Part shown: piece by piece, positions 9,228-18,652 of the stretch | Numbering within the stretch: the first letter of the stretch is position 1 | Layout: every line of letters begins with the position of its first letter | NCBI GenBank assembly: GCA_020692215.1 | Contig: JAIMKW010000001.1 | Coordinates: 470,442 to 534,441 of the forward strand | Reading direction: 5' to 3' | DNA length: 64,000 bases | Source of the DNA: Sandarakinorhabdus sp. | Lineage (GTDB): Bacteria; Pseudomonadota; Alphaproteobacteria; Sphingomonadales; Sphingomonadaceae | The notes under the pieces: model-generated | The model's input: only the letters and a program-made list of their open reading frames with translations | Database searches by the model: none | What the model was told of the DNA's origin: nothing | Made by a program: the position numbers and the translations under genes

Positions 9228-10067
9228 TCAAAGTTCGATGTCGGGCATATCGTTCGAGACTGTTCCGGGAAAGCGCGGTGGGCGCTTTTCCAGAAAGGCG
9301 GCAACGCCTTCATGGACGTCGGCACCCTGGCCCAGCGCGATGTTCAGCCGGGCATCGACAGCAAGCGCTGCAGCAGGCGTGGGCTCTGCCGCGTAGCGCC
9401 ATAGCATCTGGCGGGTCAGCGCGATGGCAACAGGCGCTGTATTCTCGGCAATCTCCAGCGCAAGGGCGCGGGCGCGGGCTTCCAGTTCGGCAGCCGGGCA
9501 GATCTCGCTTACCAGTCCCTTTTCAAGCGCCTCTTGCGCAGGGAACAGCGCGCCCGAAAGGCACCAGCGCAACGCCTGCGGCAAGCCCACGATGTGCGGC
9601 AGGAACCAGACCGATCCGGCCTCGGGCACCAGTCCGCGCCGCGCGAAGACGCAGCCGAACTTCGCCGTATCGGCGGCAATCCGGATATCGCACGGCAGGG
9701 TGAGCGTGAGGCCGACGCCGGCCGCCGAGCCGTTGAAGGCGACGATGGAGGGCTTGCGGCAGGCCATCATGGCGGCGACGAAATCGCTGTCGTGCGAGCG
9801 CGCGCCGCTGCCGAAATTGGTGGCGCCTTCGCCCGCCGTCATGTCGAAGCTGCCGGCACCCGCCGATACATCTGCGCCGGCGCAAAACACGCGGCCGCGT
9901 GCTGTCAGGATGATGACGCGGATGCTGTCGTCGCCATCGGCCTGGTGAAAGGCGTCGGTGATTTCGGCGCCCATGGCGGCCGTGTAGGCGTTCATGGCGT
10001 CGGGCCGATCGAGGATGACCCAGAGGATCGGGCCCTCCTGCCGGGCTTCGAGGGTCTGTTGGCGCAT
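9228..10067 (-). CDS. Enoyl-CoA hydratase/isomerase family protein
   Basis: Crotonase-fold enzyme of 279 residues acting on an acyl-CoA. The oxyanion hole is formed by CAGAD (62-66) and AAGVG (115-119). The segment FARRGLVPEAGS puts Glu149 at the position used by isomerase-type members, while the usual hydratase glutamate position is not acidic. A double-bond isomerase or non-standard hydratase is therefore as likely as a classical hydratase. It is divergent from the following SDR, which may share its pathway. The exact substrate cannot be read from sequence. Confidence 0.85.
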   Translation of the reverse strand: MRQQTLEARQEGPILWVILDRPDAMNAYTAAMGAEITDAFHQADGDDSIRVIILTARGRVFCAGADVSAGAGSFDMTAGEGATNFGSGARSHDSDFVAAMMACRKPSIVAFNGSAAGVGLTLTLPCDIRIAADTAKFGCVFARRGLVPEAGSVWFLPHIVGLPQALRWCLSGALFPAQEALEKGLVSEICPAAELEARARALALEIAENTAPVAIALTRQMLWRYAAEPTPAAALAVDARLNIALGQGADVHEGVAAFLEKRPPRFPGTVSNDMPDIEL

Positions 10068-10184
10068 GGTGGAAGCATGGCCTTCGCACAGCCCTCGCGC
10101 GCTCCCCCTTTTTCATAGCGCCCCGTGCAGGGAGGTTGCGCAATCCGCTTTGCCGGGCCTTGCTGTGCGGCGGAGGAACTTCAC

Positions 10185-10955
10185 ATGACGAAAGATCTGA
10201 GATCGATCCGCGGTGCAGTGGCGCTGGTGACTGGCGCTGCGAGTGGAATGGGGCGGGCAACCGCGCGCCTTTTTGCCGAAGAGGGTGCCCATGTGGCGGT
10301 GACTGACGTGAACGGGGATGGTGCTGCAGCCGTTGCCGCCGAGATTGTGGCCGAGGGCGGATCGGCGCGTGGCTGGCGGCTGGATGTGGGCGATGCGAAC
10401 GATGTGGGCCATGTGGTGGCGCAGGCGGCCGAATGGCATGGGCGGCTGGATCTGCTGGTGAACAACGCCGGCATTGCCGGGTTCGCGGCGCTGGAGTCCG
10501 ATTCCTATGCCGTGCTTTGGGATCGGATGCTGCAGGTGAACCTGTCGGGGGAAATGCGCATGGTGCGCGCGGCACTTCCCTGGCTTCGGCAGGCGTTGCA
10601 CCCGCGAATCGTGAACATCGCATCAACCGAAGCGCTGGGCGCAACTGCGGGCGACAGCGCCTATTGCGCAGCGAAGGCGGGCGTGACCGGCCTGACCCGC
10701 GCGCTGGCGGTGGACCTGGGGCGCGAAGGCATCACCGTGAACTGCATCTGCCCCGGCCCGATCGAAACGGGGATGACCGATGCAATATCGGATGCCGACA
10801 AGGACACCTATGCACGGCGCCGCACCGCGCTGCGCCGCTATGGCCGGCCAGAGGAGGTAGCGCACATCACGCTGGCGCTGTGCCAGCCGGGGGCCAGCTA
10901 TATCACCGGTGCGGTGATCCCGGTGGATGGCGGGCTGATGGCGCGCAACGCCTGA
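10185..10955 (+). CDS. Short-chain dehydrogenase/reductase
   Basis: NAD(P)-dependent classical SDR of 256 residues. It has TGAASGMG for the cofactor loop, an Asp (VTDVNGD) after beta-2 that favours NAD over NADP, NNAG, and the catalytic Ser/Tyr/Lys within IASTEALG and AYCAAKAG. The C-terminus ends in the common ITGAVIPVDGGL. The ATG at 10185 follows GGAGG. It is divergent from the crotonase-family gene; a 3-hydroxyacyl-type oxidation is possible but not demonstrated. Confidence 0.85.
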   Translation: MTKDLRSIRGAVALVTGAASGMGRATARLFAEEGAHVAVTDVNGDGAAAVAAEIVAEGGSARGWRLDVGDANDVGHVVAQAAEWHGRLDLLVNNAGIAGFAALESDSYAVLWDRMLQVNLSGEMRMVRAALPWLRQALHPRIVNIASTEALGATAGDSAYCAAKAGVTGLTRALAVDLGREGITVNCICPGPIETGMTDAISDADKDTYARRRTALRRYGRPEEVAHITLALCQPGASYITGAVIPVDGGLMARNA

Positions 10956-11122
10956 ACGCATGTCCCGATGACAGGGCCTGTTTGTTATCGGCGGCGCAGC
11001 AAGCGCGACCACGCGCCGGCCGAAAAGGTAAATGCATGTAAATCTTAACGGCTGGTCACTTGTGGGCCCTCGGCATTGTGGCACAAGCGGCTATGCCACG
11101 CCGGCCAGAAGAGGAGAGATCG

Positions 11123-11521
11123 ATGCACGGTCCACATGATGGGTTTCGCGATACGCTGGAAATGCTGGTTCAAGACCGCCCGATTCCTGGTTCGGGCGCG
11201 CTTTCCGAGTCCCTTGACCGGGCAGGCCGCTATTGTTTTGCCACAACGGCCCCCGAGGCGCAGAAGGCCGCCGCACCGGAACGCTGGCGCGCCGGCGAAA
11301 TGCTGCTGGCGACCGCCTGGACGGCCTTGTCGTCGACGCGCTCGGAAATGGTGGACATTCACCTTCGCTCGGGCGCTGTCATCGAGGGCACACTGGCTGT
11401 TCGCACCAGCGGAGCCGTGGGAGAGGCATCGATCGTGCGCGGCCAGTGGACGCACATGTTCGCGCTGGAGGACGTGATGATGGTGCACCATGTTCCCCGT
11501 GGGGGGCGCAAGGTTGGTTGA
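11123..11521 (+). CDS. Conserved hypothetical protein
   Basis: Not recognised. A 132-residue cytoplasmic protein without signal or membrane segments. The first 60 residues are helical and Ala-rich; the second half (MVDIHLRSGAVIEGTLAVRTSG, continuing into an aromatic segment) looks like a small beta-barrel of Sm/PRC type. The start at 11123 is preceded by GAGGAGAG; the frame opening at GTG 11060 lacks a ribosome site. The short palindrome TTGTGGCACAA at 11076-11086 lies just upstream. Confidence 0.65.
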   Translation: MHGPHDGFRDTLEMLVQDRPIPGSGALSESLDRAGRYCFATTAPEAQKAAAPERWRAGEMLLATAWTALSSTRSEMVDIHLRSGAVIEGTLAVRTSGAVGEASIVRGQWTHMFALEDVMMVHHVPRGGRKVG

Positions 11522-11540
11522 AGGTTGGGCCAACTGAAGG

Positions 11541-11888
11541 TCAGCCGCCGCGGGGTTCCGGCGTTCCGTGGATCGCTGCGAAATGTCGGGCAATCTGGCG
11601 TGCAGACGGAAGATAGGCGTTGCCATTGCCTTGCGCGTAGCTGAGGCCCGGCGCGCGGGGGCTGCTGGCGTGTAGAACAAGGGTCGGCGCATTGTGCCGT
11701 CCTTCGCCCAGCAGCGCCGCGATCGGTTCGCGCGGATGGGTGATCCCCACATAGACGATATCCAGCGTTTCCTTCAGGGCCGGAAACCAGCAGATGAGGC
11801 CCCAGAGTTCCGCACATTCCGGGCAGAATTCGCGGTTGCCATCGGCAAGGAAGCCGGGCGGCAGCAGGAACAGGGTATCGTGTGGCAT
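11541..11888 (-). CDS. DUF3088 family protein
   Basis: A 115-residue protein of the DUF3088 family, recognised from the opening HDTLFLLPPGF and the CPEC pair followed by a hydrophobic region. The fold resembles thioredoxin/arsenate-reductase-like small proteins; biochemical function is unknown. The start at 11888 has GGAGGAG a few bases upstream; the longer frame from 11918 runs into the 3' end of ruvB. It lies directly after ruvB on the same strand (22 bp) and may be the last gene of the yebC-ruvCAB transcript. Confidence 0.75.
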   Translation of the reverse strand: MPHDTLFLLPPGFLADGNREFCPECAELWGLICWFPALKETLDIVYVGITHPREPIAALLGEGRHNAPTLVLHASSPRAPGLSYAQGNGNAYLPSARQIARHFAAIHGTPEPRGG

Positions 11889-11910
11889 TGCGGCTCCTCC
11901 GGCCCGTCGA

Positions 11911-12939
11911 TCAATCATCTTCCAGCGGCAGGACAGGCTGGGCGGCGGGGGGCTTCAGGCCGAGGTGCGCCCATGCCGGCCCGTTCAGCACGCGGCCGCG
12001 CGCCGTGCGGGCGACGAGGCCGGTCTGGATGAGATAGGGTTCGACCACATCTTCCAGTGTGTCGCGCGCTTCCGACAGCCCGGCGGCCAGTGTCTCGATT
12101 CCGACGGGACCACCCTTGTAGAGATCGGCGATCATCCAGAGATAGCGCCGGTCCTGTGCATCGAGGCCGAGCCTGTCGACTTCCAGGCGGGAAAGCGCAG
12201 TGTCGGCGAAGGCTGCGTCCACCGGTTCGGGGCGGTTTGCAGCGAAATCGCGCACACGGCGCAGCAGGCGGCCGGCGATGCGCGGCGTGCCGCGGGCGCG
12301 CTTTGCGATTTCGCGTGCGCCGCTGTCTTCGATCGCGAGATCGAGCAGGCTTGCGGCGCGTGTGACGACCGAGTGGAGTTCGTCCTCGGTGTAGAAGATC
12401 AGCCGGATCGGGATTCCGAAGCGGTCGCGCAGTGGCTGGGTGACGAGGCCCGAGCGGGTGGTCGCGCCGACCAGCGTGAAGGGGGGAAGATCGATGCGGA
12501 TGGAGCGCGCGGAGGGCCCCTCGCCGATCATGATGTCGAGCGCACGATCCTCCATCGCAGGGTAGAGGATTTCCTCCACCATGGGGGAAAGCCGGTGGAT
12601 CTCGTCGATGAAAAGAACGTCATTGGGTTCGAGGTTTGTGAGCAGCGCCGCGAGGTCTCCGGCCTTGGCGATGACAGGGCCGGAGGTGGCGCGGAAGCCG
12701 ACGCCGAGTTCGCGCGCGACAATCTGGGCCAGCGTGGTCTTGCCCAGACCAGGTGGCCCGGAAAAGAGCACATGATCGAGCGGGTCCCCCCGCTTGCGGG
12801 CGGCATCGATAAAGATGCGCAGGTTTTCGCGCGCCGCCTTCTGGCCGACGAAATCGGCAAGGCTTTTGGGGCGCAGCGCGGCATCGGCGTCGTCTCGGGC
12901 GGGCGTGCCGGCGATCAGCCGGTCGTCGTCCATGCTCAT
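11911..12939 (-). CDS. ruvB: Holliday junction branch migration helicase RuvB
   Basis: AAA+ motor that drives branch migration with RuvA; 342 residues. Walker A is GPPGLGKTT (61-69), Walker B is VLFIDEIH (108-115), and the sensor-1/arginine segment GATTRSG is at 158-164. The C-terminal winged helix ends in PVLPLEDD. The ATG at 12939 overlaps the ruvA stop codon as ATGA; the frame is open further upstream but that part is the shadow of ruvA. Confidence 0.97.
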   Translation of the reverse strand: MSMDDDRLIAGTPARDDADAALRPKSLADFVGQKAARENLRIFIDAARKRGDPLDHVLFSGPPGLGKTTLAQIVARELGVGFRATSGPVIAKAGDLAALLTNLEPNDVLFIDEIHRLSPMVEEILYPAMEDRALDIMIGEGPSARSIRIDLPPFTLVGATTRSGLVTQPLRDRFGIPIRLIFYTEDELHSVVTRAASLLDLAIEDSGAREIAKRARGTPRIAGRLLRRVRDFAANRPEPVDAAFADTALSRLEVDRLGLDAQDRRYLWMIADLYKGGPVGIETLAAGLSEARDTLEDVVEPYLIQTGLVARTARGRVLNGPAWAHLGLKPPAAQPVLPLEDD

Positions 12940-13538
12940 CGGCTTGCCCGTTTCAGCGCTTCTCGGATGAGGGTTGCAACCGGCATCTGTGTACCGAGAT
13001 CGCGTTCCGCCTCTGCGATGGCGCGGGCGGCTTCGGCGGTGCGGAAGCCAAGATTCTCGAGCGCGGAGAGCGCGTCTGCTGCCGGCGTTGCCGGGGCGGG
13101 CATCGCAGTGGAAACCGGGGTAAGCGCACTGCCCGGACCGGGCGCTGCCTTGCCCTTCAGTTCGGTGGCGATCCGCGCGGCAAGGCGCGGGCCGACGCCC
13201 TGCGCGCGGGCGATCATCGCCTTGTCTTCCAGCGTGATGGCGCGGCTCAGCTCGTCTGGCTGGAGGGCGCCGAGGATGGCGAGCGCAACCTTGCCGCCGA
13301 CGCCCTGCACCGATGTGAGCAGGCGGAACCAGTCCCGCTCGGCCTCGCTGGCGAAGCCGAACAGGGTGATCGACTCCTCGCGAACCTGGGTTTCGATATG
13401 CAGGACTATGGCTGCACCGGGGCCGATCTGGGCCAGTGTCCGCGACGAGGCCTGCACCAGATAGCCGACGCCGCCCACTTCGATGATGGCATGGTCTGTC
13501 CCGATGGCCTGGGCGATGCCTTTCAGCGACGCGATCAT
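12936..13538 (-). CDS. ruvA: Holliday junction branch migration protein RuvA
   Basis: Tetrameric junction-binding protein of 200 residues: an N-terminal OB fold ([13 protein letters not shown]...), a helix-hairpin-helix pair ([16 protein letters not shown] and [16 protein letters not shown]), an Ala/Pro linker and the C-terminal RuvB-binding domain ([12 protein letters not shown]). Its start and stop codons overlap ruvC and ruvB by ATGA, indicating tight coupling of the resolvasome genes. Confidence 0.97.
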   Translation of the reverse strand: MIASLKGIAQAIGTDHAIIEVGGVGYLVQASSRTLAQIGPGAAIVLHIETQVREESITLFGFASEAERDWFRLLTSVQGVGGKVALAILGALQPDELSRAITLEDKAMIARAQGVGPRLAARIATELKGKAAPGPGSALTPVSTAMPAPATPAADALSALENLGFRTAEAARAIAEAERDLGTQMPVATLIREALKRASR

Positions 13539-14035
13539 GCGGGTTGTTCCATCCGCGGAGGCGCGGCCGGGGCCGATCTGAGATGCGCGTGCGCAATGGC
13601 AACCGCCAGCGCATCGGCTTCGTCTTCGCCCATCGCTCCGCAGCCGGGCAGCAGGCGCTGGACCATCGCTATCACCTGCGCCTTTTCAGCAGCGCCCGTG
13701 CCGACAACGGCCTTTTTCACAAGCCGCGTCGCATGTTCGGCAACAGGCATATGCGCGACGGCCAGAAGAACAACGCCGCGCGCCTGGCCGAGCTTCAGCG
13801 TGGATTGCGGATTCCTGTTCACGAACACTTCCTCGACAGCCGCTTCATGTGGACTGTGGAGCCTGAGAAGCGCAACCAGCCCTTCGTGCAGGCAGCGCAG
13901 ACGGGTGGCGAGCGGATCCGTCGCGCGGGTTACGATGACACCATGGCCAATATGCGACAGGCGGTTGCCCTGCGCCACCACGAGCCCCCAGCCGGTTCGG
14001 GCGAGGCCCGGATCCAGGCCGAGGATCAGCGTCAT
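13535..14035 (-). CDS. ruvC: Crossover junction endodeoxyribonuclease RuvC
   Basis: Resolves Holliday junctions as a dimer; 166 residues with an RNase H-like fold. The four acidic residues are visible: D8 (LGLDPG), E68 (AAVEEVFV), D138 and D141 (GEDEADALA). The ATG at 14035 is chosen because it begins the conserved [10 protein letters not shown]; a longer frame to 14143 is not conserved-looking. It lies 28 bp after yebC. Confidence 0.96.
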   Translation of the reverse strand: MTLILGLDPGLARTGWGLVVAQGNRLSHIGHGVIVTRATDPLATRLRCLHEGLVALLRLHSPHEAAVEEVFVNRNPQSTLKLGQARGVVLLAVAHMPVAEHATRLVKKAVVGTGAAEKAQVIAMVQRLLPGCGAMGEDEADALAVAIAHAHLRSAPAAPPRMEQPA

Positions 14036-14063
14036 GCCCCCGGTTCCGTGGCCCCGGTGCGCA

Positions 14064-14804
14064 TCATAGCGCGGCGAGCACCTCTTCCGACATATCGTAA
14101 TTGCCGTAAACCGCCTGTACGTCGTCGGAATCCTCCAGCGCATCGATCATCTTCAGAAGCTGGGCTGCGGTCTCCACGCCGACATCGACACTTTCCTTGG
14201 GCCGCCAGGCCAACTTTGCGCCTTCGGCTGCGCCCAGCACGGCTTCCAGCGCCTTCGACACTTCGTGCAGCGCGTCGGCGGCCGTCCAGATCTCGTGCCC
14301 GTCCTCCGAGCTTTCCACATCCTCGGCACCGGCCTCGAGCGCTGCTTCGAACACAGTGTCGGCATTGCCCACGCTTGCGGGGTAGCTGATAAGCCCCAGC
14401 CGGTCGAACCCGTGGGCGACCGAGCCCATAGAGCCGACATTGCCGCCGTTCTTGGAAAATGCCGTGCGCACATCGGTTGCGGTGCGGTTGCGGTTGTCGG
14501 TCAGCGCTTCGACGATGATGGCGACACCACCCGGCCCGAACCCTTCATAGCGGATTTCTTCATAAATCTCGCCATCATTGCCCTCGGCCTTTTTCAGCGC
14601 GCGCTCGATATTGTCCTTGGGCATCGAGTTCGCCTTGGCCGTCGCGATGACGGCGCGAAGCCTGGGGTTGAAATCCGGATCCGCGTTGCCGCCCTTGGCC
14701 GCCGTGGTGATTTCCCGGGCCAGTTTGGAAAACAGACGAGACCGCTTCGCGTCCTGCGCGCCCTTGCGGTACATGATGTTCTTGAATTTGGAATGTCCTG
14801 CCAT
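14064..14804 (-). CDS. yebC: YebC/PmpR family protein (TACO1-like)
   Basis: The 246-residue protein starts with the family signature [20 protein letters not shown] and contains [15 protein letters not shown]. Members are described as DNA-binding regulators and, more recently, as translation factors that relieve stalling at proline stretches. It heads the yebC-ruvCAB run common in bacteria. Confidence 0.94.
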   Translation of the reverse strand: MAGHSKFKNIMYRKGAQDAKRSRLFSKLAREITTAAKGGNADPDFNPRLRAVIATAKANSMPKDNIERALKKAEGNDGEIYEEIRYEGFGPGGVAIIVEALTDNRNRTATDVRTAFSKNGGNVGSMGSVAHGFDRLGLISYPASVGNADTVFEAALEAGAEDVESSEDGHEIWTAADALHEVSKALEAVLGAAEGAKLAWRPKESVDVGVETAAQLLKMIDALEDSDDVQAVYGNYDMSEEVLAAL

Positions 14805-14912
14805 GGCAAGGGCATTAGTCGTGTCCGCGCAGCTTGAAAAGTGCCGGATCGCAGCTGCCTGCTGTCACACACCCATGTCCCCGGTTTTGCCGATCCCCTC
14901 CGGCAGCCTGGC

Positions 14913-15692
14913 TCAGCGCAGTTCGCTTGCCGCCTTGCGCAGCATGACGCCCGCGAGATGCCCGCGAAAATCGGCGCTGGCATGGATATCGGCTGCAAGA
15001 TCAACGGACTGAAGCGACAGGGCATCAAGGCTTGTACCCGCCGCGATCGCCGCTTCGGCTTCGGGCCAGCGGACAACCTGCGTGGTTGCACCGGTGACAG
15101 CGACGCGAACGCCATCGGCATGGCGCGCGACATAGACACCGGCCAGCGCGTAGCGGCTGGCGGGATGGGGATGCTTTGCATAGGCACTGCTGAGGGGAAT
15201 ACGGAAGCTGATCCGGGTGATGATTTCACCGTCGGCCAGCGCGGTTGCGAACATGCCCTGAAAATAATCCTCGGCTGAATGGCTTCCGTGGGTTGTTTCA
15301 ACAATGGCATCGAGCGCGAGGACGGCGGCTGGATAATCGGCCGCGGGATCGTTGTTGGCGACCGATCCACCCATCGTGCCGCGGTTGCGCACCTGCGGAT
15401 CGCCGATGCCCGACGCCAGCGCAGCAAGGCCGGGGATAGCCTTGCGCACGACGGCGGATGCAGCAACGGCGGCGTGGCGCGCCATCGCACCGATCAGCAG
15501 CCGGTCGTCTTCGATCGCAATGCTATCGAGGCCTGGCACGGTGGACAGATCGACCAGTGTTTCCACAGCGCGCAACCGGGATTTCATGGCCGGAATCAGC
15601 GTGTGCCCGCCGGCAAGGAAGGCCGCGTCGCCAGAAAAGGCGGATTGCGCTTCCGAGAGGCTCCTGGGCCGCTTCATGTCGAACGGGGTCAT
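14913..15692 (-). CDS. Molybdenum hydroxylase FAD-binding (medium) subunit
   Basis: A 259-residue CoxM/CutM-type subunit of the xanthine dehydrogenase family that relays electrons through FAD. The FAD motifs are AGGHTLIP (near 28-35) and the second motif, [17 protein letters not shown], in the middle. The C-terminal CO-dehydrogenase flavoprotein domain follows. The ATG overlaps the stop of the [2Fe-2S] subunit gene (ATGA). No molybdopterin-binding large subunit lies on either side, which is unusual because it is normally in the same operon. Confidence 0.9.
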   Translation of the reverse strand: MTPFDMKRPRSLSEAQSAFSGDAAFLAGGHTLIPAMKSRLRAVETLVDLSTVPGLDSIAIEDDRLLIGAMARHAAVAASAVVRKAIPGLAALASGIGDPQVRNRGTMGGSVANNDPAADYPAAVLALDAIVETTHGSHSAEDYFQGMFATALADGEIITRISFRIPLSSAYAKHPHPASRYALAGVYVARHADGVRVAVTGATTQVVRWPEAEAAIAAGTSLDALSLQSVDLAADIHASADFRGHLAGVMLRKAASELR

Positions 15693-16156
15693 TTCGCCAT
15701 CTCCCGCGCGCCGTTCGCTATGGCTGCAACGATATTCTGATAGCCGGTGCAGCGGCACAGATTGCCTTCGAGTTCGTGGCGGATGGTTTCGTCCAACAAG
15801 TCCGCCCCGTGGCGCTGGGCAATCGCAACGCCGGCAATCACCATGCCCGGCGTGCAGAAGCCGCACTGCAGCGCGTGGGCCGATTTGAATGCCTTTTGCA
15901 TCGGGTGGAGCGAATCTTCGCTGCCAAGCCCCTCGATCGTGGTGACGCCGGCACCATCCAGCGTTGCCACCAGCAGCGTGCAGGCCTTGGCGCTTTCGCC
16001 GTTCACCAGCACATTGCAGGCACCGCACTGGCTGGTGTCGCAGCCGATATGGGTGCCTGTCAGCCCCAGATGATCGCGCAGATATTCGCTGAGCAGCGTT
16101 TCCGCCGGCACGTTGGCGCTGTGCGCTGCGCCGTTCAGGGTGAATGAAGCCTTCAT
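15689..16156 (-). CDS. Molybdenum hydroxylase [2Fe-2S] (small) subunit
   Basis: A 155-residue CoxS-type subunit with two iron-sulfur clusters. The plant-ferredoxin cluster ligands lie in [14 protein letters not shown] plus the C of KACTLL. The second cluster uses CGFCTPGM and [12 protein letters not shown]. It is coupled by ATGA to the FAD subunit. Together they would pass electrons from a molybdopterin subunit encoded elsewhere. The natural substrate (CO, aldehyde, N-heterocycle) cannot be inferred without that subunit. Confidence 0.93.
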   Translation of the reverse strand: MKASFTLNGAAHSANVPAETLLSEYLRDHLGLTGTHIGCDTSQCGACNVLVNGESAKACTLLVATLDGAGVTTIEGLGSEDSLHPMQKAFKSAHALQCGFCTPGMVIAGVAIAQRHGADLLDETIRHELEGNLCRCTGYQNIVAAIANGAREMAK

Positions 16157-16245
16157 GCCGTCTCCTCTCCCGCAGTCCTAGCCTGTCGGTGCGGGGACTG
16201 GCCAGCCCTTCAAAGCCGCAGCACCGCGCATACCGTGTGCCAGCG

Positions 16246-16491
16246 TCAGACTTCGAGGCCCAGCGCCGACATGTAGGTTTCCAGCAGGGCTTCCTGTTCG
16301 GCCCGATCGTTCCTGTCCATGCGGCGCAGCTTGATGATGGTGCGCATGGTCTTCACATCATAGCCGTTGGACTTGGCTTCCGCGAACACGCCCTTGATGT
16401 CGTCGGCCAGGCCGCGCTTTTCTTCCTCAAGGGTTTCGATCCGTTCGATGAAAAGCTTCAATTGTTCTGCAGATACGTTTGCGCGGGACAT
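16246..16491 (-). CDS. gapR: GapR family DNA-binding protein (DUF2312)
   Basis: An 81-residue, highly charged helical protein matching the DUF2312 pattern (LKLFIERIETLEEEK... FAEAKSNGYDVKTMR... RRMDRNDR). In Caulobacter GapR clamps overtwisted DNA ahead of polymerases and stimulates topoisomerases. A good ribosome site (AAAGG, six-base spacing) precedes the ATG. It is divergent from the MATE gene. Confidence 0.88.
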   Translation of the reverse strand: MSRANVSAEQLKLFIERIETLEEEKRGLADDIKGVFAEAKSNGYDVKTMRTIIKLRRMDRNDRAEQEALLETYMSALGLEV

Positions 16492-16513
16492 GGGGACCTT
16501 TCAGTTCATCGGG

Positions 16514-16530
16514 GCCGGGCAGGGCCCGGC
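16514..16530. other. 7-bp hairpin in the gapR leader region
   Basis: GCCGGGC (16514-16520) pairs with GCCCGGC (16524-16530) across a 3-nt loop, about 25 bp before the gapR start. It could be a 5'-UTR stem or a regulator site. Function unknown. Confidence 0.35.
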
Positions 16531-16557
16531 GTGCGGAGCTTCTGCTAGGGCGCGAAG

Positions 16558-16599
16558 CGGCTTTGCGCAACCGCGCCGGCCGGCTTTGCGCAACAGCGC
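16558..16599 (+). promoter_or_regulatory. Tandem TTGCGCAA palindromes upstream of the MATE gene
   Basis: Two nearly identical 19-bp copies of CGGCTTTGCGCAACnGCGC (16558-16576 and 16581-16599, one mismatch) are spaced 23 bp apart, each centred on the perfect palindrome TTGCGCAA (16563-16570, 16586-16593). They end 20 bp before the MATE start codon, a place typical of a repressor operator, about two helical turns apart. Confidence 0.45.
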
Positions 16600-16619
16600 A
16601 GAGCGGCTAAGGCGCGTCG

Positions 16620-17987
16620 GTGAACGCAACGCCCCATATCGCTTCCGGCCCGCCGGACGGCACCTATGCCGAACTGCTCCGGCTGGCCGGGCCCAATGTG
16701 GCGTCGCGGCTTGGAATCATGGCGATGGGGCTGACCGACGCGATTGTCGTCGGCCACTATTCCGCGGTCGAGCTTGGCTATCATGCGCTGGGCTGGGCCC
16801 CCACGGTGACCGTGCTGGTGGCCGGAATCGGGCTGCTGCTGGGGGTGCAGGTGCTGACGGCGCGGCACATCGGCGCCGGGCGGGCCGATCGCACCGGCGC
16901 GGTGCTGCGGCGCGGGGTTTCCTATGCCTTCTGGATCGGGATCGTCTCGACAGCGGCATTGATGGTGCTGGGGCCGATGATCCTGGGGAATATCGGGCTG
17001 GAGCCATCGCTTGCGGCCGGGGCGACAGCTGCGCTGCTGATCTTCTCGCTCAGCCTGACGCCCTACCTGATCGCGGACTCGCTCTGGTTCTGGCTGGAAG
17101 CGCAGGGCAGGCCGCAGGTGCCGATGGTGGCAATGTGGATTGCGAACGGCATCAACCTTGTGCTGGCGCTGTGGATCATTCCGGGCACCTCGCCCTTTCC
17201 GGCGGCAGGCGCGGTGGCAGCAGGCTGGGTGACGCTGGTGGCAAGGATTGCCCTGATGCTGATGCTGGCGTGGTGGATATGGCGCTGGCCGCGCGCCCAT
17301 GAAATGGGGGTCTTCCGCAAGGCCGCGCGCGATCCCGCCGAGGCCCGCGAACAGCGGCGCATCGGTTATGCGTCGGGCCTTTCCTATGCGATCGAGGCGG
17401 GGGCCTTTTCCGGAATGAACTTTGTGGCCGCCCAGCTGGGCGTGCTGGTGGTGGCTGCCTGGGCCGTGGTGATGAATGTGGCGGCTGCGGTGTTCATGGT
17501 GCCGATGGGCATTGCAGCTGCGACCGCCGTTCTCGTGTCCCGCTCGGTCGGCGCAAACAGTGTCAGCGCGGTGAAGCGGGCCTTCCGGATGGGCATGACG
17601 CTCTCTATGGGCTGTTTGTTCGCCCTGTCCGTCATCATCTACATCGATGCCGAACTTGTCGCCCGCGCCTATTCGAGCGATCCTGCGCTGCTGGCGATGA
17701 CGGGGAGCGCCCTGATCCTGTCCAGCCTGTTCTTCATGGCCGATGGAGCGCAGGTGGTGGCTTCCAACGCGCTACGTGCGCGGGGCGATATCTGGTGGCC
17801 GACCGCCATGCACTTCGTCAGCTATCTGGCCATCATGATTCCGCTGGGCTGGTGGCTCGGCGTTGCGCGCGGCGGGGGGCTGGACGGAATCATCTGGGCT
17901 GTCATCATCGCCAGTCTCGTATCTGGCGGGGCGCTGGTGGCGCGCTTTTACTGGCTGGGGAACAGGATGAAGAAGGTGGACGCATGA
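16620..17987 (+). CDS. MATE family efflux transporter
   Basis: A 455-residue inner-membrane antiporter with about twelve transmembrane helices in two pseudo-symmetric halves (LGIMAMGLTDAIVVGHYS in helix 1; GMNFVAAQLGVLVVAAWAVV in the second half). MATE proteins export cationic drugs and metabolites using H+ or Na+ gradients. The start is GTG with AAGG seven bases upstream. The stop overlaps the start of the queuosine-precursor transporter gene by ATGA. Confidence 0.92.
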   Translation: MNATPHIASGPPDGTYAELLRLAGPNVASRLGIMAMGLTDAIVVGHYSAVELGYHALGWAPTVTVLVAGIGLLLGVQVLTARHIGAGRADRTGAVLRRGVSYAFWIGIVSTAALMVLGPMILGNIGLEPSLAAGATAALLIFSLSLTPYLIADSLWFWLEAQGRPQVPMVAMWIANGINLVLALWIIPGTSPFPAAGAVAAGWVTLVARIALMLMLAWWIWRWPRAHEMGVFRKAARDPAEAREQRRIGYASGLSYAIEAGAFSGMNFVAAQLGVLVVAAWAVVMNVAAAVFMVPMGIAAATAVLVSRSVGANSVSAVKRAFRMGMTLSMGCLFALSVIIYIDAELVARAYSSDPALLAMTGSALILSSLFFMADGAQVVASNALRARGDIWWPTAMHFVSYLAIMIPLGWWLGVARGGGLDGIIWAVIIASLVSGGALVARFYWLGNRMKKVDA

Positions 17988-18652
17988 ACGAGGCCGCACC
18001 CGCCACACTGGATACGGCGTCGCCCGCCGTGGCACGATCGCTGCAGACCTATGCTGTGCTCTATGGTGGCTTGCTGGTGGTGGCCGGCGTGCTGGGCTTC
18101 AAGCTCATCAAGCTGCAGCTGCCGGGGCTGGAGCCGCTGGCTGTGCCGGGCGGGGTGTTCGGCTTTCTGCTTGCCATCGTAACGGTGAACGCGACTGCCG
18201 AACTGCACGGCCGGCCGGTGGCGCAGCGCATGGTGTTCATGGGCTTTGTGCCGCTGCTGGCCGCCATTGGGCTGATGCAGCTGGTGCTGGCGCTGCCAGC
18301 CGCCGACGGCTGGCAGGGGCAGGAAATGGCGCAGGCGGTGTTCGGATCCTCGATGCGGCTGATCCTGGCCGGGATGGTCGCCTATGGCATTTCCCAATCA
18401 CTGGATGTGACCATCTTCACCTGGATGCGCGGCCGGCGCGGCGGGCACATGCTGTGGCTGCGCGCAACAGTGGCGGCGCTGTTCGCGCAGACGGTCGATA
18501 CGCTGATCTTCGTGACGATCGCCTTTTATGGCATCTTTCCGCTGCTTCCGGTGATTGGCGGGCAGCTGGTGGCGAAGGCTGTCATCTGGATCGCGGCGGT
18601 GCCGCTGCTGTATGCCGTGGTTGGCATCGGGCGGAAGCTGGACGCGCGCTAA
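17984..18652 (+). CDS. yhhQ: Queuosine precursor transporter (YhhQ/QPTR family)
   Basis: A 222-residue membrane protein with about six helices. It has the family features NATAELHG early and YGISQSLDVTIFTWMRGR in the middle, and imports preQ0/preQ1 for queuosine tRNA modification. The ATG overlaps the MATE stop. Its 3' end overlaps the convergent AbgT gene by three bases, so the two stop codons interlock. Confidence 0.9.
   Translation: MNEAAPATLDTASPAVARSLQTYAVLYGGLLVVAGVLGFKLIKLQLPGLEPLAVPGGVFGFLLAIVTVNATAELHGRPVAQRMVFMGFVPLLAAIGLMQLVLALPAADGWQGQEMAQAVFGSSMRLILAGMVAYGISQSLDVTIFTWMRGRRGGHMLWLRATVAALFAQTVDTLIFVTIAFYGIFPLLPVIGGQLVAKAVIWIAAVPLLYAVVGIGRKLDAR

Noticed and set aside
11076-11096. 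Sigma-54 promoter before the 11123 gene, suggested by TGGCAC
   Set aside because: No GC pair occurs at ten bases after GG; only the -24 half is present.
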